From contig NZ_JACYXM010000002.1 in assembly GCF_014843005.1 (NCBI RefSeq), positions 496,001-560,000 of the forward strand: DNA of 64,000 bases, written 5' to 3'. Both the position numbers and the translations under genes were made by a program. The notes beneath the pieces are model-generated. The model saw nothing but the letters and a program-made list of their open reading frames with translations. It did not search any database and was not told the origin of the DNA. Positions 53,693 to 60,826 of this stretch are shown here, piece by piece (the first letter of the stretch is position 1; each line of letters opens with the position of its first letter). The DNA is from Rhodanobacter sp. DHG33. GTDB lineage: Bacteria > Pseudomonadota > Gammaproteobacteria > Xanthomonadales > Rhodanobacteraceae.

Positions 53693-54730
53693 TTAGTCGA
53701 CCAGCCCGGCGGGCAGCTGCATGGTGATGCAGTGCAGGCTGCCGTTCTGCCAGATCAGCGGACGGCACGGCACCTGCACCACGACGCGGCCCGGATGCGC
53801 GCTGCCGATGATGCGCGCGGCCTCGTCATCGGCGGCATCGCCGTAAGCCGGCACCAGCACCGCACCATTGACGATCAGGTAGTTCGCGTACGAGGCGGCG
53901 AGTCGGCGGCCTTCGTCGATGATGGGTTGCGCCCAGGGCAGCGGGTGCAACTGGTATGGGCGACCGTCGAGGGTGCGCAGCGCGGCCAGTTCCTCGCCCA
54001 TGCGCGCTAGTTCGCCATGGTGCTTGTCGGCCGCGTCGTCGCAGGCCTGGTACACGATGTGTTCGCCGGGCGCGAAGCGGGCGAGGGTATCGATGTGCGC
54101 GTCGGTGTCGTCGCCTTCGAGATAGCCGTGGTCCAGCCACAGGATGCGGTCGGCGTGCAGGCTGTCTTCGAGGATCGCGTCCATCGCCTCGCGACTCTGC
54201 TCCGGGTGGCGCTGGTGCAGGCACTTCCAGGTGGTGAGCACGGTGCCGTCGCCGTCGCTCTCGATGCCGCCGCCTTCCAGCGCCCAGTCGATGCGCCGGT
54301 GTCCGGCGTTGCCGAACACGCCGGCCTCGACCAGGCCCGCGATCAGCGCGTCGTCCTGCTCGGCGCCGAACTTGCCGCCCCAGCCGGTGAAGCGGAAATC
54401 GGCGAGCCGGAAGGCACCGTCGCCGGCCGTCAGCGTGATCGGGCCGGAATCGCGCAGCCAGGTGTCGTCGTAGGGCAGCTCGACGAAGCGGATGCGGCCG
54501 AAATCGACACCGGCCTTGCGCAGCAGCGACTCGGCGTGCGTGCGCACTTCGGCATCGGCCACCACCACGATCAGGCGCTGGAAGCGCGTGACTGCCGCGG
54601 CCAGCGCCACGTAGGTGGTTTCCACCTCGGCGAGGCGCTCGGCCCAGTCGGTGCCCGCGTGCGGCCAGGCGATCAGCACCGCGGCTTGCGGCTCCCATTC
54701 GGCGGGCAGGCGCCAGCGGGGTTCGGTCAT
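53693..54730 (-). CDS. aguA: Agmatine deiminase
   Basis: A 345-residue guanidino-group modifying enzyme that hydrolyses agmatine to N-carbamoylputrescine and ammonia. DDTWLRDSGPITL, GWGGKFGAEQDD, the catalytic His in WALEGGGIESDGDG and the nucleophile Cys in NGSLHCITMQLP near the C-terminus are all present. Start 54730 (MTEPRWRLPAEWEPQ) fits the family. With aguB at 49419 it completes conversion of agmatine to putrescine. Confidence 0.95.
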   Translation of the reverse strand: MTEPRWRLPAEWEPQAAVLIAWPHAGTDWAERLAEVETTYVALAAAVTRFQRLIVVVADAEVRTHAESLLRKAGVDFGRIRFVELPYDDTWLRDSGPITLTAGDGAFRLADFRFTGWGGKFGAEQDDALIAGLVEAGVFGNAGHRRIDWALEGGGIESDGDGTVLTTWKCLHQRHPEQSREAMDAILEDSLHADRILWLDHGYLEGDDTDAHIDTLARFAPGEHIVYQACDDAADKHHGELARMGEELAALRTLDGRPYQLHPLPWAQPIIDEGRRLAASYANYLIVNGAVLVPAYGDAADDEAARIIGSAHPGRVVVQVPCRPLIWQNGSLHCITMQLPAGLVD

Positions 54731-54855
54731 GACGGGATACTCGTGCGTGTGAGGTGGCGCCTGCGTCGGCGCCGGGCCGCGCATTTTAAGCGATCAGGCA
54801 CGCGAACACGACGACGCGGCCCGCGCTGCCGCGGGCCGCGTCGAAATCCGGGCGA

Positions 54856-55203
54856 TCAATTCGCCGAGCTGGGATGGGTGTTGTTGCCCGCCGGGGTGTT
54901 GAGCACGGAATGGATCACGCGATTGCCCTGGAAGTACACGATGAAGCTCGAATACTCCCAGCGGTTGATCACCGGGTGCTTGCTGCTGTCGCCGCCGCGC
55001 GGCGACAGCTTGCGCTGCGGTGCGCCGTAGCGCTGTTCGACCTGGGCCATGCTCATGCCGCGGGTGGGCAGGTTCATGCCCTGTTCCTGCTGCACGCGGT
55101 GAATAAGCAGATTGTCGGCACGGGCCGTCTGCGGTGCGACCAGGCTGCCGAAACCGATGGCGACGGCTGCCAGCAAGGGCAGGCTGTGACGATGCTTGAA
55201 CAT
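54856..55203 (-). CDS. Periplasmic hypothetical protein, BamE/SmpA-like motif
   Basis: A 115-residue exported protein: signal peptide (MFKHRHSLPLLAAVAIGFGS to ARA), then LPTRGMSMAQVEQRYGAPQR, the G-M-x-x-x-V-x-x-x-x-G-x-P pattern of the SmpA/OmlA fold, and INRWEYSSFIVYFQGNRVIH. No lipobox Cys is seen, so it is probably soluble. The function is unknown; the fold often mediates protein contacts in the envelope. It has GGAGGGGG before the start and is divergent from yheS. Confidence 0.7.
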   Translation of the reverse strand: MFKHRHSLPLLAAVAIGFGSLVAPQTARADNLLIHRVQQEQGMNLPTRGMSMAQVEQRYGAPQRKLSPRGGDSSKHPVINRWEYSSFIVYFQGNRVIHSVLNTPAGNNTHPSSAN

Positions 55204-55337
55204 GATCCCCCTCCACGCGTGGTGTTGCCGCGCCGTTGTAGCAGAACTTCCGGCGACTATCCACGGGCAACCGTGGCAGATGTGATTGGCTCAGCCGTTA
55301 TCATGTGCGACCACCCCGTCCCGCCTGAAGTCTTCTG

Positions 55338-57284
55338 ATGATCTCGTTCCGCCATTTCGCCCTCCGCCGCGGCAGCCGCCTGCTGCTGTCCGACATCGAC
55401 CTGGTGATCCAGAGCGGCTGGCGGCTGGGCGTCATCGGGCGCAACGGCTGCGGCAAGTCCAGTCTCTTTGCCGCGCTGCAGGGACAGGTGGAAGCCGATG
55501 CCGGCGACATCGACCTGCCGGCGAAGCTGCGCCTGGCCTCGGTGGCGCAGGAAACGCCCGCGCTGCCCGATCCGGCGATCGACTACGTGCTGGGCGGCGA
55601 CGTCGAATTGGCCACTGCGCTGCGCGACGAAGCCGACGCGCAGGCGCGCGGCGACAGCGAGGCAATGGCGCACGCGCATCACCGCATCGAAGAGCTGCAC
55701 GGCTACGACGCCCGTGCCCGTGCCGGCCGCCTGCTGCACGGCCTGGGTTTCGCGCCGGAAACGCACGAGCGCGCGGTGAAGGAGTTCTCCGGCGGCTGGC
55801 GTGTGCGCCTGAACCTGGCACGCGCGCTGATGGCGCCCTCCGACCTGCTGCTGCTCGACGAGCCCACCAACCATCTCGACCTCGATGCGGTGCTGTGGCT
55901 GGAAGAGTGGCTGCGGCGCTACCAGGGCACCTTGCTGATCATTTCGCACGACCGCGAATTCCTCGACGGCGTGATCGACCACACCTTGCACCTGGTCGAT
56001 GGCGGCGCACGCCTCTACACCGGCAACTACAGTGCCTTCGAGCGCCTGCGCGCCGAGCAGTTGCGGCAGCAGCAGATCGCGCACGAGCGCGAGCAGGCCG
56101 AACGCGCGCACCTGCAGAGCTTCATCGACCGCTTCAAGGCCAAGGCCAGCAAGGCCAAACAGGCGCAGTCGCGCATGAAGCGGCTGGAGAAGATGGCCGG
56201 CACCGAGGCGGTGCGCGCCGAGCGCGCGTTCCATTTCCAATTCGCCAAGCCCGATCGCGTGCCCGACTCCATGCTGCAGCTGGAAGAGGTGACCGCCGGC
56301 TATCCGGCCGGCTCGCGCGAGGAGGGCGACGACCATCTGCCCGGCCACGACGCGCCCAGCCGCGAGGCCACGATCATCCTGCGCGACGTGCGTTTCCGCC
56401 TCGAGGCCGGCGAGCGCATTGGCCTGCTCGGCCCCAACGGCGCGGGCAAGTCCACGCTGGTGAAGACGCTGGTGGGTGAACTTACGCCACTGGGAGGCGA
56501 GCGCAAGGCGCACAAGGACCTGAAGATCGGCTATTTCGCCCAGCACACGGTGGAAAGCCTGCGCGAGGGCGCCAGCCCGTTCGACCACCTGCAGGACAAG
56601 GCGCCCGGCGTGGCCGCACAGGCGCTGCGCGACTTCCTCGGTACCTGGAACTTCGCCGGCGACCGCGCCTTCGAATCGGTGGACGGTTTCTCCGGCGGCG
56701 AACGCGCGCGCCTCGCGCTGGCGCTGATCGCTTGGGACAAGCCCAACCTGCTGCTGCTGGACGAACCCACCAATCACCTCGACCTCGACATGCGCGAAGC
56801 GCTGGCCGATGCGCTGGCGGATTTCGACGGCGCGCTGGTGTTGGTGTCGCACGACCGCCACCTGCTCGGCATGGTCAGCGACAGCTTCTGGCGCGTGGCC
56901 GATGGCGTGGTGGAGCCATTCGATGGAGACCTCGACGACTACGCACGCTGGCTGCGCGCGCGCGGTTCGGCGAACAAGAAATCCGCCAAAGCCGAGGCGA
57001 AGCCCGCAGCGCCCGTCGAATCGCCGGAAGAGCGCCGCCGCAATGCCGCCCAGCAACGCGAGAACGAAAAGGCCACGCGCCAGCGCGTGAAGAAAATCGA
57101 GGCGCGCGTGGCCGCCATCGACGCCGAACTGACGGCGCTGGAGGCGAAGCTGACCGAACCGGAAACCTACAACGGTCCCACCGCCACCCTGATGAAACTC
57201 GGCCAGCAGCAGGCCGAACTGCGCCGCGAGAAGGAAACGCTGGAGGTGGAATGGATGGCCCTGTACGAGGAACTGGAAGCCTGA
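55338..57284 (+). CDS. yheS: ABC-F ATPase, YheS type
   Basis: A 648-residue protein with two ABC ATPase domains and no membrane segments. Domain 1 has GRNGCGKSS and LLLLDEPTNHLDLDAVLWLE; domain 2 has GPNGAGKST and LLLLDEPTNHLDLDMREAL. The interdomain P-site linker (RFKAKASKAKQAQSRMKRLE) is highly like E. coli YheS, and the C-terminal coiled coil (REKETLEVEWMALYEELE) is present. ABC-F proteins act on ribosomes stalled at the peptidyl-transferase centre; YheS is thought to help at particular stall sequences. Its stop overlaps the next start. Confidence 0.93.
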   Translation: MISFRHFALRRGSRLLLSDIDLVIQSGWRLGVIGRNGCGKSSLFAALQGQVEADAGDIDLPAKLRLASVAQETPALPDPAIDYVLGGDVELATALRDEADAQARGDSEAMAHAHHRIEELHGYDARARAGRLLHGLGFAPETHERAVKEFSGGWRVRLNLARALMAPSDLLLLDEPTNHLDLDAVLWLEEWLRRYQGTLLIISHDREFLDGVIDHTLHLVDGGARLYTGNYSAFERLRAEQLRQQQIAHEREQAERAHLQSFIDRFKAKASKAKQAQSRMKRLEKMAGTEAVRAERAFHFQFAKPDRVPDSMLQLEEVTAGYPAGSREEGDDHLPGHDAPSREATIILRDVRFRLEAGERIGLLGPNGAGKSTLVKTLVGELTPLGGERKAHKDLKIGYFAQHTVESLREGASPFDHLQDKAPGVAAQALRDFLGTWNFAGDRAFESVDGFSGGERARLALALIAWDKPNLLLLDEPTNHLDLDMREALADALADFDGALVLVSHDRHLLGMVSDSFWRVADGVVEPFDGDLDDYARWLRARGSANKKSAKAEAKPAAPVESPEERRRNAAQQRENEKATRQRVKKIEARVAAIDAELTALEAKLTEPETYNGPTATLMKLGQQQAELRREKETLEVEWMALYEELEA

Positions 57285-58198
57285 TGAGCGCGCAAGCGAC
57301 GCAGTTGTGGCTGCCTGCGCTGGACCGGTTCGACCGCGCGCATCCGCTGCGTCGCCTGCTGGTGCAGGCGGATCGACTGCCCGACGAACCGTGCGGCCGG
57401 CTGGGGGGGCTCGCCCATGCCTTCGGTACGGATGCGGCGACGCTGCCGGCCGCCGCGCTGATCCGCGAACATCTGTTAGGCGATGCTGGCGAGGCAATCT
57501 GGCTCAATGCCGACCCCGCCTGGGTGCAGCCGGATATGGCGGGCGTGCGCCTGCTGGCCTGCGGCTCGATGTCTTTGGCCCTGGACGAGGCGCAGGCCTT
57601 CGCAGAACTGTTGCAACCGGCGTTCGCCGAGGCCGGCCTGCAACTGGAGATCAGTGCGCCGAACCACTGGCAGTCGCGCCTTGCGCCCGGCATGCAGCTG
57701 CCGGATTTCGCCACGCCCGAACAGGCGCTGGGCGAGGATCTGTATCAGCATTTGCCGCAGGGGGCCGAGGGTCGTCCGTGGCGCATGCTGCTCAATGAAG
57801 CGCAAGTGCTGCTGCACCAGCATCCCTTGAACGCCGCCCGTCAGTCGCGTGGGCTGCCACCGGTCAACAGCGTCTGGCTGTGGGGGGCAGGGCGGCTGCC
57901 TGCATCGCTGCACAGCCGGTTTGCCGGCGTGGTCGGCAGCGACACATTGCTGCTGGCGCTGGCTGCGTGCGCGGGCATCCCATCCCGGGCTTGTACGCAG
58001 GATGCCGTGGCATTGGCGCCAGCCGGCTGGCTGCTCGACTTGCAGGATCTGTCTGCGGCCGAGCTTGGCGATGCATGGTGCGCGGCTATTGAGGCGTTGG
58101 CACGACGGCAGCCTCTGCACATGGTGTTCGCCAGCGGCGAACGCTGGTCATGGCGGCCGCTGCATCGCTGGCGCTTCTGGCGCGGGGCGCCGCGTTGA
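57284..58198 (+). CDS. rpfE: RpfE-type regulatory protein
   Basis: A 304-residue soluble protein. The block WLNADPAWVQPDMAGVRLLA, then GRPWRMLLNEAQVLLHQHPL and GLPPVNSVWLWGAGRLPASL match the RpfE group of xanthomonads, sometimes mislabelled phosphoglycerate mutase. rpfE was found near the quorum-sensing (DSF) genes of Xanthomonas; mutants change extracellular enzymes and polysaccharide, but the biochemical function is unknown. ATG 57284 overlaps the yheS stop (TGATG) and the stop overlaps the recJ start. The rpfB/F/C/G genes are not in the window. Confidence 0.75.
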   Translation: MSAQATQLWLPALDRFDRAHPLRRLLVQADRLPDEPCGRLGGLAHAFGTDAATLPAAALIREHLLGDAGEAIWLNADPAWVQPDMAGVRLLACGSMSLALDEAQAFAELLQPAFAEAGLQLEISAPNHWQSRLAPGMQLPDFATPEQALGEDLYQHLPQGAEGRPWRMLLNEAQVLLHQHPLNAARQSRGLPPVNSVWLWGAGRLPASLHSRFAGVVGSDTLLLALAACAGIPSRACTQDAVALAPAGWLLDLQDLSAAELGDAWCAAIEALARRQPLHMVFASGERWSWRPLHRWRFWRGAPR

Positions 58199-59946
58199 AC
58201 GTGCTGGAGCTGCGGCGGCGCGAACCGCAGGGCGAGCCGTCCGGCTGGGACGCCGCCGTGCATCCGGTCCTGCAGCGCATCTACGCTGCACGTGGCGTGC
58301 TTCGACCGGACGGCGTGGAGCACCGCTTGCAGCACCTGCTGCAGCCGCAGGCGTTAGGCGGCCTGGATGCCGCCACCGAACTGCTGGCCGAAGCGATCCG
58401 CGGCGACTGGGCCATCCTGATCGCCGGCGATTACGACTGCGACGGCGCCACCGGCACCGCCGTGGCCGTGCGCGGCCTGCGCATGCTGGGCGCCAGGCGC
58501 GTGGGCTACGCCGTGCCCAACCGCTTCGTGCATGGCTACGGCCTCACGCCGGCACTGGTCGATTCGCTGCAGCCGCGCCCGCAGCTGATCGTGACCGTGG
58601 ACAACGGTGTGGCCAGCGTGGCCGGCGTGGCGCGTGCGCGCGAACTCGGCATGCGCGTGATCGTCACCGACCATCATCTGCCCGGCGAACAACTGCCGGA
58701 TTGCGACGCGATGGTGAACCCGAATCTTGTGGGCGACGGGTTCCCGAGCAAGGCGCTCGCAGGTGTCGGAGTCATGTTCTATCTGCTGCTCGCATTGCGC
58801 GCGAAGCTTTATCCGAGCGACCGTCCTGATCGCGACGATCAAGAAGCGGCCATCCATGGACGCATTCCTCAAAAGAGCAGGCCCGACCTCTCCACCTTGC
58901 TCGATCTGGTGGCGCTGGGCACGGTGGCCGACCTGGTGCCGCTGGATTTCAACAACCGCGTGCTGGTGGAAGCGGGCCTGCGGCGCATCCGCAGCGGTCG
59001 CGCCTGCGTCGGCATTGCCGCGCTCATCGAATGCGGCAAGCGCAGCGCTGCCACGCTGTGTGCCAGCGACCTGGGCTTTGCCGTGGGGCCTCGCCTCAAC
59101 GCGGCAGGGCGGTTGGAGGACATGCAGCTCGGCGTGGAATGCCTGCTCACCGACGACGCGGTGCAGGCGCGCCGCTATGCCGGCGAACTCGACGCGATCA
59201 ATCGCGAGCGCCGCGACCTGCAGGCATCCATGGTGGCCGAAGCCGAAGTGATGACGGCCGGCCTGCGCGACATCGATGCGGTGGGCGTGGCGCTGTACGA
59301 GCCATCGTGGCATGCGGGCGTGGTGGGGTTGGTGGCTTCCAAATTGAAGGAACGCCTGCATCGCCCCGTGATCGCTTTCGCACCCGCTAGCGAAGACGAT
59401 GCAGAACACTTGCGCGGCTCCGGACGCTCGATTCCCGGTTTCCATCTGCGTGATGCGCTGGCGACGATCGATGCGCGCCAGCCCGGCCTGATCGAACGCT
59501 TCGGCGGCCATGCGATGGCGGCTGGCCTGAGCCTGCGCACGGCGGATTTTCCGCGCTTCGCCGCTGCCTTCGACGCGGTCGCGCGCGAGTTGATCGCACC
59601 GGAACGCCTGCAGGCCGCGCTCTACACCGACGGCGAACTTCCCGCAGGCAACTTGTCGCTGGAACTGGCCTTGCAACTGCGCAGCGCCGGACCGTGGGGA
59701 CAGGCCTTCCCCGAGCCGCTGTTCGACAACGTCTTCGAATGCGCGAACTGGAAGCCGATGGGCGAGGGCCATTGGCGGCTGGGCCTGCGCGATCCGCGCG
59801 ACGGCAGCATGCACGATGCGGTGATGTTCAACGTCGGTGCCGCCTCGCCGCCATCACGCCTGCGCGCCGTCTACGAGCTGGTGGTCAACGACTGGCAGGG
59901 CCGCGAATCGCCGCGCCTGCTGCTGCGCCACGTCGAGCCGGCCTAG
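58195..59946 (+). CDS. recJ: Single-stranded-DNA exonuclease RecJ
   Basis: A 583-residue 5'-3' ssDNA exonuclease of mismatch and RecF repair. DHH motifs are AGDYDCDGATGTA, TVDNGVAS and VTDHHLPG; the DHHA1 part has GSGRSIPGFHLRDAL and GGHAMAAG, and an OB domain ends the protein. The start is uncertain. TTG 58195 overlaps the rpfE stop (TTGA) and gives NVLELRRRE as in E. coli; GTG 58201 and ATG 58150 (inside rpfE) are alternatives. Confidence 0.93.
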   Translation: MNVLELRRREPQGEPSGWDAAVHPVLQRIYAARGVLRPDGVEHRLQHLLQPQALGGLDAATELLAEAIRGDWAILIAGDYDCDGATGTAVAVRGLRMLGARRVGYAVPNRFVHGYGLTPALVDSLQPRPQLIVTVDNGVASVAGVARARELGMRVIVTDHHLPGEQLPDCDAMVNPNLVGDGFPSKALAGVGVMFYLLLALRAKLYPSDRPDRDDQEAAIHGRIPQKSRPDLSTLLDLVALGTVADLVPLDFNNRVLVEAGLRRIRSGRACVGIAALIECGKRSAATLCASDLGFAVGPRLNAAGRLEDMQLGVECLLTDDAVQARRYAGELDAINRERRDLQASMVAEAEVMTAGLRDIDAVGVALYEPSWHAGVVGLVASKLKERLHRPVIAFAPASEDDAEHLRGSGRSIPGFHLRDALATIDARQPGLIERFGGHAMAAGLSLRTADFPRFAAAFDAVARELIAPERLQAALYTDGELPAGNLSLELALQLRSAGPWGQAFPEPLFDNVFECANWKPMGEGHWRLGLRDPRDGSMHDAVMFNVGAASPPSRLRAVYELVVNDWQGRESPRLLLRHVEPA

Positions 59947-60030
59947 AGGCTGCCTACGATCGGCGGGTGCCTCGCGCGGCATTCACAGCCCGCATTCCAC
60001 ACTGCTCGCCCGTCCGCCACGGAGACCGTC

Positions 60031-60405
60031 ATGCTGGAACAGATCGATGGATTGCCGCCCGGCACGCTGGGCTTTCGCGCGCATGGCCAAGTGACTGCAG
60101 CCGATTACGAGCAGGTGTTGGTGCCCGACGTGGAAGCGGTGTTCGCGCTCAACCGCAAGCTGCGCATGCTGTTCGTGGTGGCGCCGGACTTCACCGGGTT
60201 CGACGCGGGAGCGATGTGGGACGACGCCATGCTCGGCATGCGGCACATCAGCGGCTGGGACCGCGTGGCGCTGGTGACCGACGTGCCTTGGCTGCGCACC
60301 GCGGCCAAGGTGTCGCGATTCCTGGTGCCGGCCGATTTCCGTCTGTTCGCGCTGGCGGCGCTGGAAGAGGCAACGCGCTGGATCGCCGAGCCCGTGGTGG
60401 ATTGA
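60031..60405 (+). CDS. SpoIIAA-like STAS-fold protein
   Basis: A 124-residue soluble protein of the SpoIIAA-like group (DUF3478). GTLGFRAHGQVTAADYEQVL and FVVAPDFTGFDAGAMWDDAM, then WDRVALVTDVPWLRTAAKVS match the alternating strand-helix STAS-like pattern with lipid-binding features. No phosphorylatable serine motif of true anti-anti-sigma factors is seen. The function is unknown. It lies alone between recJ and the asnB leader. Confidence 0.82.
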   Translation: MLEQIDGLPPGTLGFRAHGQVTAADYEQVLVPDVEAVFALNRKLRMLFVVAPDFTGFDAGAMWDDAMLGMRHISGWDRVALVTDVPWLRTAAKVSRFLVPADFRLFALAALEEATRWIAEPVVD

Positions 60406-60444
60406 GCGGATGGACGGCCGAATGCCGTCATGCGCAATCATCAC

Positions 60445-60473
60445 TTGCGCTGGCGACCGCCTTCTGTTCTAGT
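60445..60473 (+). promoter_or_regulatory. Candidate promoter of the asnB leader transcript
   Basis: TTGCGC (60445-60450), a 17-bp spacer and TCTAGT (60468-60473). The start point expected 7 bases later is A60480, the first base of the leader ATG. That would make the leader message leaderless and explains the lack of a Shine-Dalgarno before it. Confidence 0.45.
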
Positions 60474-60479
60474 CGACCC

Positions 60480-60602
60480 ATGACCTTCACGACTGCCATG
60501 TTCCCGAACGCCACCGCGCCTGCCGCGCGGGGTTTCGTGGCGGCCGTCAACAACAATCGCGCGAACAATAACAACGCCAACCGTTGGCGGGCCCGCGCGT
60601 AG
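60480..60602 (+). CDS. Asn-rich leader peptide of asnB (attenuator sensor)
   Basis: A 40-codon ORF, ATG to TAG. Nine of its codons are Asn and eight lie in an 11-residue run, NNNRANNNNAN, at residues 24-34. Both AAC and AAT codons are used. No protein function is visible; the run makes sense as a tRNA-Asn sensor in front of the asparagine synthetase gene. GGCGGGCC (60586-60593), just after the Asn run, is complementary to GGCCCGCC in the 5' arm of the following terminator. Stalling at Asn codons would leave it free to pair and disrupt the terminator; reading on to the stop would cover it. Confidence 0.8.
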   Translation: MTFTTAMFPNATAPAARGFVAAVNNNRANNNNANRWRARA

Positions 60603-60628
60603 CTGAAAGCAACACCACCAGACACGCG

Positions 60629-60663
60629 ACCAAGGCCCGCCCAGTGCGGGCCTTGGTTTTTTT
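60629..60663 (+). terminator. Attenuator (intrinsic terminator) in the asnB leader
   Basis: A perfect 12-bp stem ACCAAGGCCCGC / GCGGGCCTTGGT with a 5-nt loop and T7 tail, 27 bp after the leader stop and 164 bp before asnB. GGCCCGCC (60634-60641) can pair instead with 60586-60593 in the leader ORF, which would break the stem: mutually exclusive terminator and antiterminator. Confidence 0.9.
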
Positions 60664-60690
60664 GTGTGCTTGATTCGTGCGCGGGTCCGT

Positions 60691-60780
60691 CCGTGCAAAA
60701 GCAAAACCGGTCATCCGCGGCCGTGCATCAACCATTGCGTGGCTTCATCCATGCAAAGCAAAACCGGCCCTCCATGGCCG
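60691..60780 (+). repeat. Imperfect direct repeat in the asnB leader
   Basis: About 32-nt copies at 60691-60723 and 60749-60780 share GCAAA-GCAAAACCGG-TCC-GGCCG with a few changes and one gap. Each ends in a 6-bp palindrome (CCGCGG or CCATGG). They lie between the attenuator and asnB. Confidence 0.6.
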
Positions 60781-60826
60781 ACTTTCAAACAGAGCTTTCA
60801 TCACCAGCAGACGAGGAACGCCCAAC

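Noticed and set aside
55257-57497. A 746-codon frame opposite yheS
   Set aside because: Antisense shadow of the ABC-F gene; no motif and no ribosome site.
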